Assembly (NCBI RefSeq): GCF_004118855.1
Contig: NZ_PDKF01000008.1
Coordinates: forward strand, 124,001-188,000
Origin: Arcobacter sp. CECT 8983
Lineage (GTDB): Bacteria > Campylobacterota > Campylobacteria > Campylobacterales > Arcobacteraceae
Length of the DNA stretch: 64,000 bases
Direction of reading: 5' to 3'
In this document: positions 25,641 to 34,201 of the stretch, in pieces
Layout: each line of letters opens with the position of its first letter
How positions within the stretch are numbered: the stretch's first letter is position 1
Translations under genes and position numbers: made by a program
Notes under the pieces: model-generated
The model's input: only the letters and a program-made list of their open reading frames with translations
Told to the model about the DNA's origin: nothing
The model's database searches: none

Positions 25641-27518
25641 ATGCGACTATTTTTCTTCCTATTTTTTTCTTTTTTAACTTTAAATGCAACAATTATTTTA
25701 GATAAAAAAGAAGTTATTAATCTATTAGAATATTCTGAAATTTACCATGATGTTGGAAATAAAGAAACAATTTTTTCAATCCTTTCAAAAGAAGATAAAT
25801 TTGAAACAACAAAAAAAGAAGCAATAGATTATTGTAATCTTACTCCTGAGGGAGTGTGGCTAAAGTTTAAAATAAAAAATCCAAAAAATAAAACAATAAA
25901 CAAGATATTAACAATAGATAATCTCTCTACTGAAAGAATAGATTTATATAAAATAAAAAATAAAAATGTAGTTTCAAAAAAAACAACTGGAATCTACCAT
26001 CTTAAAAAATTTGATGGAACAATTGCTTTTAGCCTACCTATTTCAATAAAAGCAAATAGTACAGAAAGTTATTATTTAAACGTAAAAAATGAAAAACTCT
26101 CTTTGTGGTTTAAACCACAACTTTATGAGCCAAGAGAGTTTTATAGAAAAGATACTTTAAAACAAATTATGTGGGCACTCTTTTTTGGAGGAATATTTTC
26201 TTTAATTATATATAATATCTTTTTATTTGTATTTACAAGAGATAAAATATATTTATTCTATTTTTTATATTTAATTGCAACACTTATGCAAAGTCAATTT
26301 TCAATTTATGCTAAGTTTTATCTTTTTCCTATGGATAATGCAGACTTTGTAAGGAAAGATTTTTACTTTAATGTTTTTTATGTAAATGTTTTAGTTAGTT
26401 TCACTATGACTCTTTTTATCCGATATTTTTTAAATACAAGACTTTATCCAAAAATTGACTTATCTTTAAAGGTCTTAATTCTTATAATTCCAATTTATTT
26501 TATTTTACAAATTTTTGATACTTTTACTATTCCACAAGTTGTATTATTCCAATTTTTTACGCCTTATTATTTTTTATGGATTGGCTTTTATGCTCTTTAT
26601 AAAAAGAATCCACAAGCTAAATTTTTCTTATTAGGTTGGAGTTTTGGTTTACTTGCTTGGTTATCTTTATTTTTCCAATTTATGGGAATATTCCCAGTTG
26701 AGTATATATATGATTATACTTTTGAAACTCTTATTATGGCAGAAGTTATTCTTTTTGCCATCTCTTTAGCTTATAGAATAAAGAATTTAGAAAAAAAGAA
26801 AAATGATTTAACAGTTGAACTTCTAAAAAAAGAAAAAACAGAGTCAAAACGTCTAGAGAGAATTGTAAAAATTCGTACAAAAGAGTTAAATAATGAGTTA
26901 AAACAAAATGAATTGTTATTAAAAGAGTTACATCATAGAGTAAAAAACAACATGCAGTTTATTACTTCTTTATATGCTTTAAAACTTAATGAAAATGCAG
27001 ATAAAAAAATGGAAGAAAAACTACATGATGTTGAGAGAAAAATTCATGCAATGAGTATTGTTCATCAAATGCTTTATAATCAAAAAAATATTGAGAGTAT
27101 AAATGCAAAAGTCTATTTTGAAAAAGTTATTGAAAATATAAGAGATAGTTTTGAATTAGAAAATATCTCTTTTAAATTAGATATAAATACTATTCTTGAT
27201 ATTGAAGAAGCTATTTATTGTGGTTTAATAGTAAATGAGTTGGTTACTAATGCTATAAAATATGCTTTTGATGGCAAAAAAGGTTGTATTTCTATTTCTT
27301 TAAATAACTATAAAAAAGGAATTTTATTAGAAGTTTCAGATAATGGAAAAGGGTTAATTAAATCAGATAAAATAACTTTTGGACAGATGATGGTTGAGTC
27401 TTTAGCAACTGAACAATTAGAAGGAGATCTTAATATAAAAGTAGAAAATGGAACACATATCTCTCTTTATTTTAAGAATAAAATTAGAAAAAGTATTAGT
27501 GAAAATAATGAGAACTAA
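25641..27518 (+). CDS. 7TM sensor histidine kinase (7TMR-DISM + HisKA_2)
   Basis: A 625-residue kinase. Order: signal peptide (about 1-17), extracytoplasmic beta-sandwich of the 7TMR-DISMED2 type (about 25-155; GVWLKFKIKNP), seven hydrophobic helices (about 178-385), a short coiled coil (385-425), and a HisKA_2 dimerisation domain with ELHHRVKNNMQF (His at 431/432). A HATPase domain with NELVTNAIKYAF and DNGKG completes it. The ligand-binding sandwich resembles carbohydrate-binding folds, so a glycan-type signal is possible but unproven. It is divergent from its likely partner regulator (24883-25551). A -10-like TATGCT is at 25613-25618. Confidence 0.9.
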   Translation: MRLFFFLFFSFLTLNATIILDKKEVINLLEYSEIYHDVGNKETIFSILSKEDKFETTKKEAIDYCNLTPEGVWLKFKIKNPKNKTINKILTIDNLSTERIDLYKIKNKNVVSKKTTGIYHLKKFDGTIAFSLPISIKANSTESYYLNVKNEKLSLWFKPQLYEPREFYRKDTLKQIMWALFFGGIFSLIIYNIFLFVFTRDKIYLFYFLYLIATLMQSQFSIYAKFYLFPMDNADFVRKDFYFNVFYVNVLVSFTMTLFIRYFLNTRLYPKIDLSLKVLILIIPIYFILQIFDTFTIPQVVLFQFFTPYYFLWIGFYALYKKNPQAKFFLLGWSFGLLAWLSLFFQFMGIFPVEYIYDYTFETLIMAEVILFAISLAYRIKNLEKKKNDLTVELLKKEKTESKRLERIVKIRTKELNNELKQNELLLKELHHRVKNNMQFITSLYALKLNENADKKMEEKLHDVERKIHAMSIVHQMLYNQKNIESINAKVYFEKVIENIRDSFELENISFKLDINTILDIEEAIYCGLIVNELVTNAIKYAFDGKKGCISISLNNYKKGILLEVSDNGKGLIKSDKITFGQMMVESLATEQLEGDLNIKVENGTHISLYFKNKIRKSISENNEN

Positions 27519-27583
27519 ATATAACACTTTATCTATTTTTTTGTGTTTATTGCCTATAATCTACTTTTAAAATATATGAACTA

Positions 27584-27604
27584 TATTTATTGATTCAATA
27601 AATA
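27584..27604. promoter_or_regulatory. 21-bp perfect palindrome upstream of ychF
   Basis: TATTTATTGA-T-TCAATAAATA, symmetric over all 21 bases, centred at 27594 and 46 bp before the ychF ATG. A TATAAT at 27555-27560 lies upstream, so the palindrome sits within about 30 bases downstream of that promoter's start. No U-run follows, making a terminator unlikely; an operator is possible. The AT-rich content raises the chance of coincidence. Confidence 0.45.
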
Positions 27605-27639
27605 AAAATATAAAACTTCGAAATAATAAAAGGAAATTA

Positions 27640-28743
27640 ATGGGATTAGGTGTAGGTATAGTAGGGCTTCCAAATGTGGGTAAATCAACAACTTTTAATG
27701 CTTTAACAAAAGCACAAAATGCAGAGGCTCAAAATTATCCTTTCTGTACAATTGAACCAAATAAGGCTATTGTACCAGTACCAGATAAGAGATTAGATGA
27801 ATTAGCAAAAATCGTTGACCCAAATAAAATCCAACACTCAACAATTGATTTTGTTGATATTGCTGGATTAGTTAGAGGTGCTAGTAAAGGTGAAGGTTTA
27901 GGAAACCAATTCTTATCAAATATTAGAGAAGTAGAAGTAATCTTACACATGGTTAGATGTTTTGATGATGGAAATATTACTCACGTAGAGGGTGATGTAA
28001 ATCCTTTGAGAGATATTGAGATTATTGAGACTGAACTTATTTATGCTGATATTACTCAGTGTGAAAAGAAAATCGAAAAACTAAAAAAACAATCAAAAGG
28101 TTCTAAAGAAGCAGCAGCTATGTTAGTTGTAGCAGAGGCATTATTAAAACACTTAGAAGAACTTCAGCCTGTAAAAACTTTTGAAGATATTGAAAATGAT
28201 TTATTTCTTCAAATGGATAAAGAGTTAAGATTTTTATCAAATAAAGATGTAATCTATGGTGCAAACATGGATGAAGACTCTTTAATGGAAGGTACAAATG
28301 AGTATGTAGATGCTTTAAGAGCTCATGCTAATGAAGTAAATGCAGATGTAATCACTCTTTGTGCTAAAATCGAAGAAGAGCTTGTTGGAATGGATGATAA
28401 TGAAGCAAAAGAGCTTTTAACTGATTTAGGTGTTGCTGAATCTGGTTTAGAACAAATCATTCATAAAGCATTTGATAAGTTAGGTCTTCAATCATATTTT
28501 ACTGCTGGAAAAGTAGAAGTTAGAGCTTGGACTATTAGAAAAGGTACAAAAGCTCCTCAAGCAGCAGCTGTTATTCATAATGACTTTGAAAAAGGATTTA
28601 TTAAAGCAGAAGTTATCTCTTACGAGGATTTCGTGTCTTTAGGTGGAGAAGCTAAGTGTAAAGAGGCAGGAAAGCTAAGACTTGAAGGAAAAGAATACGT
28701 TGTTCAAGATGGTGATGTAATGCATTTCAGATTTAACACTTAA
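27640..28743 (+). CDS. ychF: Redox-regulated ribosome-binding ATPase YchF (Obg-like)
   Basis: A 367-residue TRAFAC P-loop protein. P-loop GLPNVGKST (residues 9-17), switch region GLVRGASKGEGLGNQFL, an NMDE motif that replaces NKxD (the reason for ATP preference in the family), and a C-terminal TGS domain (about 283-367; FTAGKVEVRAWTIRKGTKAPQAA) identify YchF/OLA1. It associates with ribosomes and translation stress responses in other bacteria. The ATG has AAAGGAAA upstream. It is a single-gene unit between the sensor kinase and the HDOD gene. Confidence 0.97.
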   Translation: MGLGVGIVGLPNVGKSTTFNALTKAQNAEAQNYPFCTIEPNKAIVPVPDKRLDELAKIVDPNKIQHSTIDFVDIAGLVRGASKGEGLGNQFLSNIREVEVILHMVRCFDDGNITHVEGDVNPLRDIEIIETELIYADITQCEKKIEKLKKQSKGSKEAAAMLVVAEALLKHLEELQPVKTFEDIENDLFLQMDKELRFLSNKDVIYGANMDEDSLMEGTNEYVDALRAHANEVNADVITLCAKIEEELVGMDDNEAKELLTDLGVAESGLEQIIHKAFDKLGLQSYFTAGKVEVRAWTIRKGTKAPQAAAVIHNDFEKGFIKAEVISYEDFVSLGGEAKCKEAGKLRLEGKEYVVQDGDVMHFRFNT

Positions 28744-28795
28744 TTTGATATAATTTTGTTACATAAAATAACCTTTGGTTGCAGGAGAATAAAAA

Positions 28796-29614
28796 ATGAC
28801 TGATACTATAATTGAGAAGATTGAAGCACTACCACCACTTCCTAAAACAGTTTTAGATATAGAAGAATTTAGACAAAAAAATGAAAAAGAGGCTTTTGAA
28901 TTATTACAAATCATCGAAAAAGATGCTTTAATAATATCTACACTTTTAAAAGTTTCTAATTCAGCTATGTTTGGATTTAGAAGCAAAGTTGAAACAGCAA
29001 GTAAGGCTATTAATCTTTTAGGTATTAACTTTACGATATCTATTGCAATTGGTGGTACAGTTCAAAATCTTTTAAAGTCAAATTTATCAGCATATGGAAT
29101 AAATAGTGATGATTTCATGAGAGCATCAAACCTAGCAACTACATTGGCTTCTCTTTGGTTAAATAAAGTATCTTTTGACTTAAAAGAGGAGTTAGTCCTT
29201 CCTGCACTATTACAAGAAGCAGGTAAGTTTGTTCTTGCCGATGTAATAGATAGTGAAGGAAAAACAGAAGAGTTTAAAGCTCTTTTATCTTCGGGGCATA
29301 CAATTGCTCAAGCAGAAAAAGAGACTGTGGGTGTAACAACATCTCAAATTACTGCAAAAATCTTCAGACATTGGAAATTAAGTGAAAATCTTATTTCAGT
29401 TATTGAGCATGTAGATGATTTAGAGAAAAGTGATCCTGAGTGTAGATCAAAATCTGAAATCTTAGATGTAATTAAAACAATTTGTAATGTAATTGATCCA
29501 ATGAGTGTTGAAAATATTGAAAAAGGTATTTCAAAAGCAAATAGTTATGGATTAGATATAAAGAGTTTAAAACAAGCTATTGAAAAACTAGAAGATAGAT
29601 TATTAGACGAATAG
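28796..29614 (+). CDS. HDOD domain protein
   Basis: 272 residues, nearly all an HDOD domain, a degenerate HD-like fold: LPPLPKTVLDIEEF at the start, LLKVSNSAMFGFRSKVETASKAINLLG, and the later LLQEAGKFVLAD and HWKLSENLISVIEHVDD segments. HDOD proteins usually work in signalling (cyclic-di-GMP circuits, competence, chemotaxis-linked systems) without own catalysis. No output domain is fused. The gene is preceded by AGGAGA and stands alone downstream of ychF; the convergent recO gene ends 4 bp after its stop. Confidence 0.88.
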   Translation: MTDTIIEKIEALPPLPKTVLDIEEFRQKNEKEAFELLQIIEKDALIISTLLKVSNSAMFGFRSKVETASKAINLLGINFTISIAIGGTVQNLLKSNLSAYGINSDDFMRASNLATTLASLWLNKVSFDLKEELVLPALLQEAGKFVLADVIDSEGKTEEFKALLSSGHTIAQAEKETVGVTTSQITAKIFRHWKLSENLISVIEHVDDLEKSDPECRSKSEILDVIKTICNVIDPMSVENIEKGISKANSYGLDIKSLKQAIEKLEDRLLDE

Positions 29615-29618
29615 TCTT

Positions 29619-30236
29619 TTATAAACCTTGAAGTAGAATATTCCATAAATATTCTATTTCACTATCATTAAAAAGTATTAAATTTTTATTTAAATATAAC
29701 TCTTCCATCTTTTTCTTATCAAATTTTCTGCTATAACTACAGGTACTATGTGTAGGTACAAAACTTCTAACAAGTGAAAAATTTTTTGTAATTTTTGATT
29801 CACATAAAAAACATTCAAAATCTGGATGAAGTCTTCCTTCATAATCTAAAAGTTCAAGATAGTTATTACAAATAGCTCTTTTAGGGTTTTGTTTAATCAT
29901 TTCGTGGACAAGCTTATCTAAAAGATTAAAATAAAAATCATCAATTATTTCTACATCTCTTAAATGGGGATGAAACAGTTTTATAAACCTTTGCCAACAA
30001 TAAAGTTTTTCAGTATCAAATATCCATTGAAACCCTAATTGAATAACATCTTTAAGTCTTGGAATAGTACTTTTTATATTTGTTTCAAGCTCAAAGTCTA
30101 TTTTATATCCAATATTAATATTAGAATGTCTTGCCCCATAAAATCTATAACATGTATAAACATGGTTTTCAGTTAATATTGTAACTATTAAGTCATCATC
30201 TCTGACTTTTTTTATATCTATTATATAGCCTTGCAT
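29619..30236 (-). CDS. recO: Recombination protein RecO-type
   Basis: I choose the start at 30236 (MQGYIIDIKKV, preceded by AGAAGAGA), giving 205 residues; an ATG 42 bp upstream has no ribosome site. The N-terminal part forms an OB-fold-like region (LIVTILTENHVYTCYRFYGAR) and the C-terminal part a helical domain with a partial zinc-finger pattern CFLC ... C (around 150-175). This matches the short, divergent RecO of Campylobacterota, which loads RecA with RecR. Sequence divergence from E. coli RecO is large, so confidence is moderate. Confidence 0.75.
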   Translation of the reverse strand: MQGYIIDIKKVRDDDLIVTILTENHVYTCYRFYGARHSNINIGYKIDFELETNIKSTIPRLKDVIQLGFQWIFDTEKLYCWQRFIKLFHPHLRDVEIIDDFYFNLLDKLVHEMIKQNPKRAICNNYLELLDYEGRLHPDFECFLCESKITKNFSLVRSFVPTHSTCSYSRKFDKKKMEELYLNKNLILFNDSEIEYLWNILLQGL

Positions 30237-30352
30237 TCTCTTCTTTTTATTAAAATTGAAAAAAATTATATCAAACATAAAATAGATATTTGCTTCAAAT
30301 AATTATTATGTTAGAATAAACCAAAATTTTTTAAAATTGAAAAGGGACATTG

Positions 30353-30664
30353 ATGGATTTTAATAATGTAAGTATTGCTAAAGAAGCAAATATCTTATTT
30401 GATGGAAACATTACTAGTAGAAGTATTACATTTGAAGATGGAAGCAAAAAGACTTTAGGAATTATGTTACCTGGTGAATATGAATTAAATACAGTAAATA
30501 AAGCAACAATTGATATTAATTCGGGAGTTGTAGAAGTTATGTTACCAGCAGAAGACTGGGTTGAATATGTAGCACCTGCAACTATTAAGATTGCTCAAAA
30601 CTCAAAATATAAATTAAAAGTTACATCTTTAGTAGATTATTGTTGTTCTTTTGAAAGAGTTTAA
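30353..30664 (+). CDS. ppnP: Pyrimidine/purine nucleoside phosphorylase
   Basis: A 103-residue cupin-type protein (formerly DUF1255/YaiE). PpnP performs phosphorolysis of several nucleosides. Recognised by NVSIAKEANILFDG, ITFEDGSKKTLGIMLPGEYEF-like residues and the strongly conserved ending SLVDYCCSF. The ATG at 30353 follows AAAGGGA by 6 nt; an upstream TTG is rejected. It is a single-gene unit ending at a bidirectional hairpin (30672). Confidence 0.9.
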   Translation: MDFNNVSIAKEANILFDGNITSRSITFEDGSKKTLGIMLPGEYELNTVNKATIDINSGVVEVMLPAEDWVEYVAPATIKIAQNSKYKLKVTSLVDYCCSFERV

Positions 30665-30671
30665 GTAGAAA

Positions 30672-30693
30672 AGAAAAGGCTTAGTCCTTTTCT
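30672..30693. terminator. Bidirectional terminator downstream of ppnP
   Basis: AGAAAAGG / CCTTTTCT stem with the 6-base loop CTTAGT. It lies between two convergent genes and overlaps the last codons of the minus-strand gene. The run CTATTTCTT follows on the plus strand. Confidence 0.65.
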
Positions 30694-31037
30694 ATTTCTT
30701 CATCCCAAAGAATAGAGACTCCATACTCATAATCAGGGATTACATATTTAAAGTATTCACCTGTACCTCTTTTTCCATGAAGCCTAATTATTGTTTGTTC
30801 ATCTTGAAGTAGTTTTTTCATTTCATATTCTGAAAAAGAACGTTTATTCCATCTTAAAAATGCATTTGAATATACTCTAAATCTACAAGTTGAATCAGCA
30901 GTAAAAACATATTGTTCACTTTCGTCATACTCTTTTTTAGCATTCTCACAAGAGTAAAGTTTAATGTTTTTACCTTTTACATTTATTTTCTTTGATAAAA
31001 CACTACCTTCACAATAAGGACACTTGCCAAGTATCAT
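30681..31037 (-). CDS. Hypothetical zinc-ribbon protein
   Basis: 118 residues, not assigned to a named family. It starts with a zinc-ribbon half KCPYCEGSV and has a further Cys (LYSCEN) about 20 residues on plus a later TCRF, giving a possible four-Cys site, similar in look to C-terminal ribbons of topoisomerase I. The remaining part (FLRWNKRSFSEYEMKKLL, IRLHGKRGTGEYFKYVI) resembles small ribbon-plus-helix accessory domains. No operon partner: the next minus-strand gene begins at 30236, and the ribosome site before it is weak. Confidence 0.6.
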   Translation of the reverse strand: MILGKCPYCEGSVLSKKINVKGKNIKLYSCENAKKEYDESEQYVFTADSTCRFRVYSNAFLRWNKRSFSEYEMKKLLQDEQTIIRLHGKRGTGEYFKYVIPDYEYGVSILWDEEIEKD

Positions 31038-31107
31038 TAAAAACCTTTTTTATTTGTATATTAACAAAAAAGATTTAAGGGATTAAAATAGTTGGCAAAA
31101 TGCAATA

Positions 31108-32829
31108 TTAATCTTTAAATACTGAAAGAATAAGCTCTTTTAACTCACTTTTCATCTCATCATTCATGTGTTTTTTATTTGTATATATATAAAAAGGAAC
31201 AGTATTTCTCATAGATTGTTTTAATCTTTTTCTTAAAGTAGAAATTTCATCAAGACTTATTAAGTTTTCTCCATCATATAAAGAGAAATCTCTTTCAATA
31301 CCTATTTTAAAAGATACTGTTTGGTATGTGAAAAATAACTCTTCTTCTTTCTCTTCCCACTTTTTAATAAATAAATCAAGTAAATTTTGAAGTTTAAATA
31401 GTTTTTTAGAAGTTATATAACCAAAGCTTTCTCTAAATTGATATCTTTCAACAGTTGAAAAACCTAATACTTTATAAAACTCATTTAGATTTTTCCATGG
31501 ACTTCTAAAGAATCTTTTTCCAAATAAAACTTCTTCAAAACAATACTTATATTTCTTTTCTATATGAGATAAAGATTCTTTATTTTTTAGTGAAAAATAT
31601 TCATTTTTAAATAATGAGATTAACCAATTCTCATCTAAAACAGAAATAATATCAAGCCTTTTATCACTATCTTTTTCTTTTTGAAAATTCCAAAGCATAG
31701 AAATAGAGTTTAAAGGATCAGCTTCTGTATCATTTTTGTCAAACCATTTTGAAGAAAGAAATTGAACTACATTTTCAAGTAAAGCATCTGTTTTTGCTAT
31801 ACCATGATTGTAAATTACTTTTTTATATAGATTAAATCTCATTTCTAGCATGTGTTCTATATCAATTAAACCCATATCAAAAAAGCTTAAAAAGTATGAG
31901 TCGTTTTCTTTTACAAGTACTGCTTGTTTTGTAATTCTAATATGGTCTAAAGGACCTGTAATATAACCACTTGCAAGCATGTCTCTATTTATATAATCAA
32001 GTCTATCTGCATCAACAGTTGAATCAATTATTTTATGAATTGTAGAAAAATCAAAATTTTTGTAAACTTTGTCTTCTAAAATATATAAACATAAAGTTTT
32101 AATAAGTTTTAATAACTCTTTTTCTTCATTATCTTTTATAAAATCAAAAATCTCAAACTCAAATAGAAGCTTCACAAGATCTTTTCCAATAGCTTCATGT
32201 AAAACTAAAGTAGAATCTTTTGTTATAGTTTCATATAAAGAGATAAATTCTAACTCTTTTTCTTCAAAAGTCTGTTTTTTTAGTAAATCAGTGTATATCT
32301 TTTTTAATGCATATTCCACTTGATGAGAAAAGGGTAAATGTCCAACATCATGCATAAGTCCTGCTATTCTAATAGTTTGTAAAAGTATTATATAAACAGC
32401 TCTATCTTTTTTATTTTTTGTTGGAATAGTGAATTCATATAAAGCTTTATTATCAAAATAACTTAAATCATCAAGATTGATATTTAGTTTTTGTTCTTTA
32501 ACAATTGCTTTTATAACTTTTTTCAAGTCTTTCAGAAACTGATTTTTTGTCTCTTTATTTGCATTTAGTAAAGCATTTTTAAAAATAAATGAACTTAAAT
32601 GCATGGTCCCTAAAGAGTGAATAAATCTTTTAGTAGTAATTGAAGGATATGAAAAATAGGCTAAAGCATTTTGAGTAATAAACTGTAGCCTATTTAAAAT
32701 TTTTGTTTGTAAAATTTTATCTTCTAATTTTGTATATGCGATGTGATTATATATTGTATCATTAACTAATCTATTTTGGATTTTGATTCCTTTCAAATAT
32801 TCTTTCAGTAAATTCGGCAAATTTACCAC
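31108..32829 (-). CDS. HD-domain phosphohydrolase (SAMHD1/dGTPase-like)
   Basis: 573 residues with the HD metal site pattern: an H in RFIHSLGTMHL, HD in GLMHDVGHLPFSH, and D in DADRLDYINRDM. This arrangement is typical of dNTP triphosphohydrolase-like HD proteins (YdhJ/SAMHD1 type), which hydrolyse nucleotides. The substrate is unknown here. The listed GTG start (32829) overlaps the upstream PIN-PhoH gene by 59 bp; an in-frame TTG at 32796 with GAAAGA upstream is an alternative. The overlap implies co-transcription and perhaps coupled translation with the PhoH gene. Confidence 0.78.
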   Translation of the reverse strand: MVNLPNLLKEYLKGIKIQNRLVNDTIYNHIAYTKLEDKILQTKILNRLQFITQNALAYFSYPSITTKRFIHSLGTMHLSSFIFKNALLNANKETKNQFLKDLKKVIKAIVKEQKLNINLDDLSYFDNKALYEFTIPTKNKKDRAVYIILLQTIRIAGLMHDVGHLPFSHQVEYALKKIYTDLLKKQTFEEKELEFISLYETITKDSTLVLHEAIGKDLVKLLFEFEIFDFIKDNEEKELLKLIKTLCLYILEDKVYKNFDFSTIHKIIDSTVDADRLDYINRDMLASGYITGPLDHIRITKQAVLVKENDSYFLSFFDMGLIDIEHMLEMRFNLYKKVIYNHGIAKTDALLENVVQFLSSKWFDKNDTEADPLNSISMLWNFQKEKDSDKRLDIISVLDENWLISLFKNEYFSLKNKESLSHIEKKYKYCFEEVLFGKRFFRSPWKNLNEFYKVLGFSTVERYQFRESFGYITSKKLFKLQNLLDLFIKKWEEKEEELFFTYQTVSFKIGIERDFSLYDGENLISLDEISTLRKRLKQSMRNTVPFYIYTNKKHMNDEMKSELKELILSVFKD

Positions 32830-34153
32830 GTACTGCTTTTTCTAACTCTATTGCAAACATATTTATTTCATCATGTTCGTGTCTTGTTTGTTTTAATAAA
32901 GTAGTAAGTCCGTTATTATATTTATTTAAATATAAATTATCGATTTGTCTATTTGAACCAATAATAACTGCCATACAAGATTCATCAAGCCTACTTAGTA
33001 TTAATTGTGTTGTTTTTTCTGATGAATTCTGCCATTCATCCATAATAACAATTGCACTAGAAAGTGTTCTACCTCTAGCTTCTCCTGGCCAAAGTGTTTC
33101 AATACAGTATTTTGAAGTAAGTTCAGAAATTTTTGATTCAATGGATTCTTTATTTTCTCTACTTTCACTTTTTTTAAGATGTTTTTTTGCAATAAACTCT
33201 AAGGTATCTTGTAATGCCATATTATAAATTCTAAATTTTTCATCATTTCCAGCTAAATAACCTATATCAGCACCTTTATCAAGTGATTCTATAGAGTTTC
33301 TAACATAAACAATTTTATCATAGTGCCCTAAATCGATTAATCTCATAGCACTTACCATTGACATTAATGTTTTTCCAGAACCAGCTTTTGCGTCAATTAC
33401 AAGTAATTCAAACATATCTGAAAGAATTGCTTTCATAAATAGTTTTTGTTTTAAGTTTACAGGTTTTACTTGTAAAGATTTAAAATCTGATTCTGTTAAA
33501 AGGTTTATTCTTTCATTAATGATAATTCCATGGCAAGAGTTTCCATCTTCACTTTCAAAAATATAAGAGAAGTTTTCTTTTAAATACTCTTTGTCATATT
33601 CTTTTATTTGAGCTTGATCTAATGAATTAAAAAGTGATGAATCAACTTTTATTGTTTTTACAAATCTAAAATCAGGAACTGTAGATTTATCATCATGTAA
33701 AGTTTCTGATTTTATACCTTTAAATAAGGCAAAAGTTCTTGCATAAACATCTAATGATAAGAAAATAGTTTGACTTCCTTTATAGTAGTCTTGAGCAATT
33801 GCAGCGACTTCTATAATTCTTTTATCATTACTTTCACTTAGGTGAGTTTGTTCTATTTCAGATTCATATTTATCTTTTGAGATTATATGTAAAGTAAGTT
33901 CATCGTTGAAAAGCTTTACAACTTTGAAACCTAATTTGTAATCAACTTCTTTAATTTTCATTTTTGCTAAAAGTCTAGCAAACTCTCTAGAATAAAATCC
34001 AAGTTCATTAGTAAGCTTCTTTTTATCCTCAAGCTCTAATAGTACAGTTTCAGGGATTACAATAGTATTTGTGCTATTGTCAGATATTCTATTTAAGTTT
34101 TGCACATTTTGCAAAATAATATTTGTGTCTAATACATATACTTTATCTTTCAT
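32771..34153 (-). CDS. PIN-PhoH fusion protein (ribonuclease/ATPase, PhoH2/YlaK type)
   Basis: 460 residues. An N-terminal PIN nuclease domain (about 1-150) starts VYVLDTNIIL with further acidic residues (PETVLLELEDKK, LSLDVYAR), followed by a PhoH ATPase domain (about 225-455) with Walker A DAKAGSGKT, Walker B IVIMDEWQN and the RLDESCMAVIIGSNRQID segment. PhoH2-type proteins unwind and cut RNA in studied actinobacteria; the role here is inferred from domain order. It is the upstream gene of a two-gene unit with the HD hydrolase. Confidence 0.88.
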   Translation of the reverse strand: MKDKVYVLDTNIILQNVQNLNRISDNSTNTIVIPETVLLELEDKKKLTNELGFYSREFARLLAKMKIKEVDYKLGFKVVKLFNDELTLHIISKDKYESEIEQTHLSESNDKRIIEVAAIAQDYYKGSQTIFLSLDVYARTFALFKGIKSETLHDDKSTVPDFRFVKTIKVDSSLFNSLDQAQIKEYDKEYLKENFSYIFESEDGNSCHGIIINERINLLTESDFKSLQVKPVNLKQKLFMKAILSDMFELLVIDAKAGSGKTLMSMVSAMRLIDLGHYDKIVYVRNSIESLDKGADIGYLAGNDEKFRIYNMALQDTLEFIAKKHLKKSESRENKESIESKISELTSKYCIETLWPGEARGRTLSSAIVIMDEWQNSSEKTTQLILSRLDESCMAVIIGSNRQIDNLYLNKYNNGLTTLLKQTRHEHDEINMFAIELEKAVRGKFAEFTERIFERNQNPK

Positions 34154-34201
34154 AGAATAATTATAACATGTAATAGTTGCAAGTTAATAACAGTTTGTAT
34201 A

